A program made the translations under genes and the position numbers. Positions 57,742 to 64,000 of a stretch of DNA of 64,000 bases are shown here, piece after piece. The notes beneath the pieces were generated by a model. The model was not told the DNA's origin. It saw only the letters and a list, made by a program, of their open reading frames with translations, and ran no database searches. Position 1 is the stretch's first letter. Every line of letters starts with the position of its first letter. Source of the DNA: Elmis aenea (lineage: Eukaryota > Arthropoda > Insecta > Coleoptera > Elmidae); contig OX393579.1 of the NCBI GenBank assembly GCA_947652605.1, forward strand, positions 26,433,674 through 26,497,673. The letters run 5' to 3'.

Positions 57742-58125
57742 TTAATGGATATCTTCTGTTCTGTTCTTCATCAGATACATCAGATTTGGTATTGATGCCA
57801 TCGTCTTTAGATTCAAGTACATCTTCTGACTGACTATCTGCGATGGTTTCAGAATTCTAGAAGTAATAAAGTGCTCAATGACTGTATTTATATTTTTAGC
57901 TTCAGTTGATCCATTTTCATGCTCTAGCTCGCCAGGTCGGTTGTCTAATAAAATAATATCATGCGAGATAATTATTTTTTTGGGTATCTCTGGATCAATT
58001 AATCTATATGCTTTAATGTCTGAGCAATAACCTACAAATAGTAAGTTTCTACTCTTGACATCCACTTTTCCTTTTTTTTTGAATATGTGCATATGCCGTG
58101 TATCCAAAAACTCTTAACCCTCCTA
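57742..58125 (-). pseudogene. Ty1/copia integrase C-terminal relic
   Basis: Minus strand: LRVFGYTAYAHIQKK, a frameshift in an A run, then VDVKSRNLLFVGYCSDIKAY and RLIDPEIPKKIIISHDIILL. This is the conserved block after the copia integrase core (LRxFGCxAYVHIPK, KxxxGxFVGYSxxxKAYRLxxP, ISRDVxFxE). It is followed by about 65 codons of unconserved linker to a stop at 57742. The integrase core upstream and the reverse transcriptase downstream are not recognisable. The copia gag at 60560-61080 lies in the same orientation upstream, so both may come from one element. Confidence 0.85.
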
Positions 58126-58495
58126 TAGTGATAGGATCAACATGACCCTGTTAATTTATTCTGACCGCTGTAGATTGTATAATTATTGAAATATTTTATT
58201 CTTACCCTACAAATTTTTCTTTTTATTAGTGAGGGATACGTACACAATATGGGGGGAAAAATGCAGAAGTTTTTTTTTAAACACATTTTTTACACTTATT
58301 GTGTTGACTCGATGGCCAAATTTGGTTCGTTTTTGAACTTTTAATGGAATTATAAACTTAATATTATTAGATAAGACGTTTTATTCATATTTGTAAGGTC
58401 AATTCGCACGGCTGGCGTTTATCGTTGTGAAGCAGAGAAGCAAGTTCGTGCAAGGTTCGGCGCGCCTGAACGAGCTTGTATTTTATTTTTGGGTA
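58126..58495. other. Unassigned sequence between copia relic and mariner derivative
   Basis: AT-rich, with GTCAATTCGCACGGCTGGCG at 58399-58418. Not recognised as copia coding sequence. Confidence 0.4.
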
Positions 58496-58497
58496 TA

Positions 58498-60076
58498 CAG
58501 GGTGGTGCTTTTTTCGATGCTCACCATTGCTATCTTGGAAACGGTAAGAGATACAAGTCTTACACCTAACGGTAAAAAGACAAATGACTAAATAAAAAAA
58601 TAAAAGAGATACAAGGTCGGTTAAATTAGAGAAAAGTTGCACATTTTTATGGCCATTGAGAATCTGAAAGGAAATCCTGGATATTTTGATTCGTTTTTGA
58701 TTTATTACAAAAAAAACTGAAAAATGTGATTTTAGAAAAATATTATTATCTTTCCTACCATTGCCGCTATTTCATTTAAACTTGGTAACCTTATGTTTTT
58801 GACCGTCCTGGGTTTGATGACGTCAACAGAAATTTTCTAAGTCTTCTAGATTTTAAGTTGCGATAGTCAACTTTTTTATTTCTTATGGCCGCCATATTGG
58901 ATTTTTACACCATCAGACAGACAAAAAAATTAGCTTTTCAGATTGGTAACCAACATACTTTTTTCTTTTAAAAAACTTGTTGAAATTTGAAAATTTTTAA
59001 AAATAATCTATAAAATCGTGAATGTTCTGAAAAACAATTGAAATTATAATATAAATCAAAGTGACACAACATTTTATAGGTCTAATAAAATAACGAAATG
59101 ACAATAAATTTAAAACACCAGATAAATAATTATTTAAATTGTTTAAAGTGCGCGCCGTTATGTATGATGTAGTGGTTCTGGTTAGTCCTCAAATTCATTT
59201 CGTCCACTGCCTTTACGATAGTTTGTCTCGAAATAGAATCGAAGGCATTTTTGATTTTACGGCGAAGAAGTTCAATATTTTCCGTTAGGGTTGCATAAAC
59301 AACATCAATGTAAAAGTAATCCATAGGCTTTAAACATGGCTATCGCGGAGCCCAATGAACAGGACCAAACGTACCAAGTCAAGAATTTTGAAAGCGTACA
59401 TCTAAATTAATATCCTTTTACAATGCGGGCGTTGTGAGGACCAGCTCCTTCTTGCTGAAACTACTGATGATTTTGAATTGTTAATAATGGCAATTCGCCT
59501 AACATATCTTCTAAATATGTTTCCAACAATCTTAATTTCGTTATCATTAGACCAATAAAATGTTCTGTAGCTTTTATTTATATCATAGTTTCAATTGTTT
59601 TTCAGAGCATTCTCGATTTTATGAATTATTTACACAAATTTTAAAACTTCAACAAGTTTTTTGAAAGAAAAAAGGTATATTGGTTACCAATCTGAAAAGC
59701 TAATTTTTTTGTCTGTTTGATGGTGTAAAAATCCAATATGGCGGCCATAAGAAATAAAAAAGTTGACTATCGCAACTTGAAATCTAGAAGGCTTAGAAAA
59801 TTTCTGTTGACGTCATCAAACCCAGGACGGTCAAAAACATAAGGTTACCAAGTTTAAATGAAATAGCGTCAATGGTAGGGAAGATAATAATATTTTTCTA
59901 AAATCACATTTTTCAGTTTTTTCGTAATAAATCAAAAACGAATCAAAATATCCAGGATTTCTTTTCAGATTCTTAATCGCCATAAAAATGTGCAACTTTT
60001 CTCTAATTTAACCGATCTTGTATCTCTTACCGTTTCCAAGACAGCAATGGTGAGCATCGAAAAAAGCACCACCCTG
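58498..60076 (-). mobile_element. Long-arm Tc1/mariner deletion derivative inserted in copia sequence
   Basis: Ends CAGGGTGGTGCTTTTTTCGA and the inverse, within TATA on both sides. The inverted arms run about 600 bp each (58498-59100 and 59535-60076), containing AACCGACC/TTGTATCTCTTACCGTTTCC and CTTATGGCCGCCATATTGGA blocks. The left arm carries an extra segment near 58555-58610. The centre retains the end of a transposase gene on the minus strand. Same class as 21202-23624. Confidence 0.92.
59130..59470 (-). pseudogene. Tc1/mariner-superfamily transposase, C-terminal relic
   Basis: Minus strand: FQQEGAGPHNARIVK, a frameshift, then IGTFGPVHWAP, then PCLKPMDYFYIDVVYATLTE and NIELLRRKIKNAFDSISRQT, ending NHYIIHNGAHFKQFK. 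Family counterparts are FQxDGAPPHN, RGPIxWPPRSPDLTPLDFFLWG and NGGHFE. The second catalytic aspartate is changed to glutamate (QEGA), a stop replaces part of the PRSP block and the D of SPDL is a cysteine. The N-terminal half is deleted. Inactive; the arms could still be mobilised in trans. Confidence 0.85.
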
Positions 60077-60080
60077 TATA

Positions 60081-60378
60081 CGTGTTGCTACAGATCTGTT
60101 CATTTAGTCCGCTTGTAAACAGTTTTTTTTTCGAAACGTGTATTTGCAAGTATCTAACATAGGTACTCCTAACATAGGTCCTACTCCTTACTACATATTT
60201 TCTAATAAAAATTGTTCTTCTTTTTTATAAACAATAAAAATTATTAATAATTATGTTTAACAAATAAAATACAGTGGTCTGTTAATATATTACGAAGGTT
60301 GCATACCCGTGCTTGTTTAAGTTGGACATACAGGCCACACTGGCCACTGGTAATAGATACAAGTCCCTTGAGGTTAAA
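60081..60378. other. Unassigned sequence
   Basis: AT-rich, no motifs. In the copia orientation it would lie downstream of gag, but no protease is readable. Confidence 0.4.
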
Positions 60379-60379
60379 G

Positions 60380-60499
60380 TTTTGTAAATTTAGCATATAC
60401 AAAAAACACTTTAAAATTGTTATTCATGGTAGAGGGACCACGAAGTAAAATAAAACTTCAAAGGGGACAACGGTCAAAAAAAAAGGTTGAGAACCATTG
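60380..60499 (-). repeat. Solo hAT MITE end
   Basis: In reverse it starts CAATGGTTCTCAACCTTTTT and continues GACCGTTGTCCCCTTTGAAG, GTGGTCCCTCTACC. This is the same design as the complete MITE at 62927-63191 (GGTGGTTCTTAACCTTTTAG). The opposite end is not evident. Confidence 0.6.
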
Positions 60500-60559
60500 A
60501 TCTACATACCAATAAATAAACATCCATTGTTAACGTTTTTATGTTGATCGCTATTAACT

Positions 60560-61080
60560 TTTATAGCATTATTTTGTTTTGGACATTTAGAAATTTTATG
60601 ACTCATTTCTAGACATTTATACCATGTAAAAATACATTTTTCTTCATTTGATTTTTATTTCTTTTATCACCTTTTGAAATAAAAGCAGGATCAGCCTTGA
60701 AAAATTTATTTTCTTCATGTCGTTAATCCTCTTGTAGAAGTTTGGTCTTCACAAGATCACTAGTTTTAGCTCCTGAACTTTCACCATAGGATCAAACGAA
60801 CCCGGTAAATCACTTAACATAACCGCGCAAGAAATTCATCTTCTATAGCGTCACTAATATTTACAAGTTGTTGTACAGTTGACATAACTTCTGTAACATA
60901 TTTTTCCATTGACTTAAAACCTTCCAACTTTAATCCAAAAAGGATTTTTAAAAGTCCAAGCCGTCTAACAAGTATTTTAACTTCATATGCTTTCTTAGAA
61001 TTATCCCAAGCTTCTTTTGCGGTTTTTGCTTTTCTAACATAAGTATAACAACAAGGTTTTATCATTAAGATATCTTCGCT
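60560..61080 (-). pseudogene. Ty1/copia gag relic with zinc knuckle
   Basis: Minus strand. An open frame at 60814-61065 reads KAKTAKEAWDNSKKAYEVKI, then LLKILFGLKLEGFKSMEKYV and TEVMSTVQQLVNISDAIEDE, the copia-type gag (UBN2) pattern (AKEAWExLxxxYE, LxxxLxxxKxxExxSMxEYVxxxxxxxxxL, I.DEW). After a frameshift, ADPAFISKGDK and, still further, KCLEMSHKISKCPKQNN form a CX2CX4HX4C-type zinc knuckle whose first cysteine is no longer certain. The start of gag is lost. It acts in packaging in live elements; here stops and shifts make it non-functional. Confidence 0.85.
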
Positions 61081-61084
61081 TTTA

Positions 61085-61311
61085 CTCTAAGTATTTTCTT
61101 TTAATCTATTTCTATTTCATTACCATCTACGTTTTTTCTGGTTCTCTCTAACAGTGGTTCTTAATCTATTTCTTTAATTTCGTCTTCTATTTCTGAGTCA
61201 GTTATAGCATTTAGATACTCTTTTAACATTTTTTTGGGTTAAATATTTGTTGGGATTTGCTATTTTTATTTAAAAAAAGAACAGAAGTGTAAAGTAAACT
61301 ATGAAATGAGT
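61085..61311. other. Short spacer, nothing recognised
   Basis: AT-rich; may hold decayed 5' copia sequence in the minus direction. Confidence 0.35.
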
Positions 61312-61313
61312 TA

Positions 61314-62711
61314 AGGTGGAATGGGGTAAGATCGTAAACGGGGCAAGATCGTAAACTGCCTGAATTTATTCCAATAGAAGTTAAATTGTAATAACTAATT
61401 GGTAGAAAGCTGTATTAGGTTATTATGAAGTGATCGACATAGATGTCTATCATTTACGAGGGAAATTTCTTGTTTATATGTCAATTATAAAGTGCAACTC
61501 CTAGTGCAGTACACATCTACACTTGAGTCGTCCAACAAAATGCCGTCATTTTTAAGCAAAATTTTGTGTCTTGTGCGTTTATATTTGGTAAGTATGAAGA
61601 ATATTGTTTAAAGTTTACATTAAATAAATAAATTCTATTAATTTTTTGAAATTTACTGAGAAATACACTACTCTGGTCTTGCCCCGAAAATATTTGTGCA
61701 CGGGGCAAGTTCGGAGCATGCAGCGGGGTAAGACCGCAGTTGTACAGCTTAAATGAAGAAAGATCTCCTGCAATGTTACCACAATCTTCAAGAAACAGTT
61801 CTCCTTTTGAAGTATGTGATAGTCCTCAACCTTCAACATCAGTCCCATTCGAAAATCTACTATTGGAAACTGTAAAGACAAACTTTAAACCAAACACTCA
61901 AAAGAAAAAAAGAGTTGCGAAAGGAGCTGCGGTGATTACCGCAGAAGAAGTGAAGAATAGGTTGATTACAGAAAAGCAGCTTAAAGAAAAATCCGTAACT
62001 GTATCAAACACAGCGAGAACCTCTTAAAAAAAAAAAAAAAACTTATGTACAATTTGCCATTGTGATTTCCAATATTACATTGATAAAAGAGAATGGATTC
62101 AATGCATAACTTGTATGGAGTGGGTGTGTGGAATCTGTAACAAAAGGTCAAAGAAGATGCAATATGAATGCGAACGATGTAGTGATGAGTAATAATGTGA
62201 AAAATAACATTAACAATTTAAAAATTTTATTTTTTTATTTTTCAAACTTGTAGCATTTGTTATAAATATTTAGTTGATTTATTTATGGTTCTTTTATTTG
62301 AATAAACTTCTTTTTCTACACAAGTGAAAACCTTTCTATCTTTATAAATGTGTAACTTTTAAGCAAAGCAACTTATTTTAATTCCGTAAAAAGCATTTTG
62401 TAGCTGGTTTGATTCTAATTCCGATCTTGCCCCATAACATGAGAAGTAAGACTTCAACGCGTTTTAAACAACTGGTTACGATCTTGCCCCATGTGCGGGG
62501 CAAGTTCGGAGTAGTTGACATTTTTTACAATTTTCTATAAAAATGAAAATTTCCAAGAAAAATTGGGGTTTTTGTCAATACAAATGAGAGTATTAACACT
62601 CCACTCCGCGTTGATACCAATACATGTTAATTATTTATAAAAGAATTTAAAAATAAATGGGTTTAAAGTCGAACTTAGCAAAAACCGGTCCGAACTTACC
62701 CCACTCCACCT
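61314..62711 (+). mobile_element. pogo-like DNA transposon, internally deleted
   Basis: Ends AGGTGGAATGGGGTAAGATC and the inverse (GAACTTACCCCACTCCACCT), bordered by TA (61312-61313, 62712-62713). Words like GGGGCAAGATCGTAAAC and CGATCTTGCCCC recur near both ends (61337, 61700, 61720, 62425, 62477, 62500) as subterminal repeats. The interior encodes the C-terminus of a pogo/CENP-B-like transposase. At 1.4 kb it is a deletion derivative. Confidence 0.85.
61740..62192 (+). pseudogene. pogo-like transposase C-terminus with zinc finger, one in-frame stop
   Basis: One frame from 61740: a serine/proline-rich linker (CDSPQPSTSVPFENLLLET), a basic stretch (NTQKKKRVAKGAAVITAEEV), and a helix-forming end. 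TAA at 62025-62027 is followed in the same frame by lysine codons (poly-A, 62028 on). It then reads LCTICHCDF and CITCMEWVCGIC and YECERCSDE, with a stop at 62190-62192. The cysteine pairs form a PHD-like finger as at the end of insect pogo/Tigger-type transposases (CxxC...CxxC...WxHxxC...CxxC). The TAA sits directly before an A run, so homopolymer error or slippage could create or remove it. There is no ATG at 61740; the true N-terminus and DDE domain are deleted. Confidence 0.75.
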
Positions 62712-62713
62712 TA

Positions 62714-62918
62714 CCTCTTTCGTATAAAATCATTAGTCCCTCGCTCCGTACTCAAAGGGTTGAAGAAAGTGCGTGATGAAAACGGAAGAGGCTTAAGCTC
62801 GTCATTTTTGAGTTGCATGATAGTTGATTTAAACAGGGGAGTGAACTAAGCCTATACCGGAATTTTTTGTTAGGTACTGCACAAAATCTTTGGGTAATTG
62901 GTGTTGTAAAAATTTGTG
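62714..62918. other. Short spacer, nothing recognised
   Basis: No coding or repeat boundaries seen. Confidence 0.4.
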
Positions 62919-62926
62919 TTCTAGTG

Positions 62927-63191
62927 CGGTGGTTCTTAACCTTTTAGTAGTCGCGGCCCCCTTAATATCCTAAAATATTTTCGCGGCCCCTTAATTTGTA
63001 GTAATAAAAATATTATGATTTATTTAAGAAGAAATCTCTCCGATGGTTCGAATAAAATAAGAAGCAAAAAATATTTTTTTTAAGACTTCAATATTTTAAA
63101 AAGTATAAACGTTTAATAAACTTTTCCCGGGCCCCCTTAAAATCTTTCACGGCCCCCCAGGGAGCCGCGGCCCCCGGTTTAAGGATCGCTG
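62927..63191. mobile_element. hAT MITE with GCGGCCCC-rich arms
   Basis: Left CGGTGGTTCTTAACCTTTTA and right GGTTTAAGGATCGCTG are inverted matches. Flanking octamers TTCTAGTG (62919-62926) and TTCTAGCG (63192-63199) agree at seven of eight positions. Inside, GTCGCGGCCCCCTTAATAT and CCGCGGCCCCCGG blocks contrast with an AT-rich centre. Confidence 0.88.
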
Positions 63192-63199
63192 TTCTAGCG

Positions 63200-64000
63200 C
63201 ATGATAACAGACTTGATCGAAAAGGCAATATAAACTTTGTCTCTATACGGTATTTATACCACATTTTAAAGCGATTATGTTAAAAAATATCTAATAAGTA
63301 ATATATTTAATTAGTGACAACGAAAGAATGAGAAATACTTTGATTTACAATTTTTACGTCTTGGAAGTCTCTCACAATAAATTTCTTTTATTTTGGATCA
63401 ATAATTACAAAAAAGTTTAATGAATATTCACAAATTATGTAACATTTTCTCATTACCTTATTTATTATAGGTCCATATGTTACTTTTAGCGCATAACACC
63501 AGTAATAGACACACCTGTTGATTGTCACTGACTAGGTAATTTACGTTGCGGTTCGCCACTTACATTTTTGTATTATGATTTGGATATATGTTTATTACAA
63601 TTGAAAATCTAATTTAAACAATTTATAGTATATCGCAGCTTAATACAATGAATAATGATTGTTTTGTTAAAAAAACAAAATTTTATTTATAACTTTTTAT
63701 TGATTCTGATAGGTACAGCTTATTTTAGCAAAAATAAATTTAGAGTTCAGTGTTTGTAATTAAACAACTCAAATATAACACAAAACAATAAAAGTTGTTT
63801 TATTATAAAACAGGTTCGACATAAGTCGTATTCTTTTTATAGAAGTACCTAGCTACATGGTGTTAACATTTTTTTAAATGCCCGTTAATTTTTTCAACCT
63901 GCAATTTTTCGTTAAGGTTTCCATTTAGGTAAAGGCTACGCCTCGTTAAATAACATTTTCCAGACCGTGAAATAAGCTTAAACCGCAATTTTCTTTAATA
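63200..64000. other. AT-rich sequence, no gene seen
   Basis: No protein family, RNA gene or repeat end recognised up to the window edge. Confidence 0.45.

Noticed and set aside
1..64000. CRISPR array, bacterial operons, tRNA or rRNA genes
   Set aside because: No regularly spaced repeats with unique spacers, no ribosome-binding/operon structure and no cloverleaf or conserved rRNA strings were seen; the sequence is clearly eukaryotic.

Overview
The window is AT-rich, intron- or intergenic-like DNA from an animal nuclear genome. The transposon mix (Tc1/mariner, pogo-like, hAT, piggyBac-type MITEs, BEL/Pao, Ty1/copia, Penelope-like, a LINE tail) points to an arthropod, most likely an insect; I cannot name the order with confidence. 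I find no intact host gene, tRNA, rRNA or CRISPR array. Every protein-like stretch I recognise belongs to a transposable element and is broken. Host exons too short or too diverged to see by eye cannot be excluded.

Layout. 1-11 kb: a hAT MITE with an 8-bp target duplication (708-1041), a TA-flanked MITE (1930-2286), a hAT transposase relic (3340-3854, minus), a solo mariner-type arm (4437-4830), tandem X-box-like repeats (6816-6960), a Penelope-like GIY-YIG relic (10120-10400, minus) and a foldback MITE (10430-10908). 11-17 kb: a deleted mariner (11027-11964), a piggyBac-type MITE (13232-13621), a deleted hAT (13771-14661) and a 2.1-kb TA-flanked pogo-like element (15114-17257) that carries a second MITE and a hammerhead-like RNA motif. 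16.5-27.3 kb: a 3.6-3.7-kb direct duplication (16516-20126 and 23623-27328). The first copy stops exactly at a 200-N gap and the second abuts a nearly intact Tc1/mariner element (21202-23624) whose transposase has one premature stop.

28-49 kb: a three-level nest (a hAT containing palindromic repeats, one of which is split by a hAT MITE), further MITEs, two copies of one repeat family (one with a clean 600-bp insertion), a LINE 3' end, and a TAGGG-ended hAT. 49-64 kb: a minus-strand BEL/Pao pol relic split by a 1.08-kb palindrome, a second TAGGG-ended hAT with a 100-bp internal inversion, a minus-strand copia relic split by a long-arm mariner derivative, a pogo-like element with a C-terminal zinc finger, and a hAT MITE.

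The genes do not form a pathway. The window records layered transposition. The points most worth following are the duplication/gap/mariner junction, the nearly intact mariner with 40 residues between its second and third catalytic aspartates, the TTAA-bounded microinversion, and the hammerhead-like motif.
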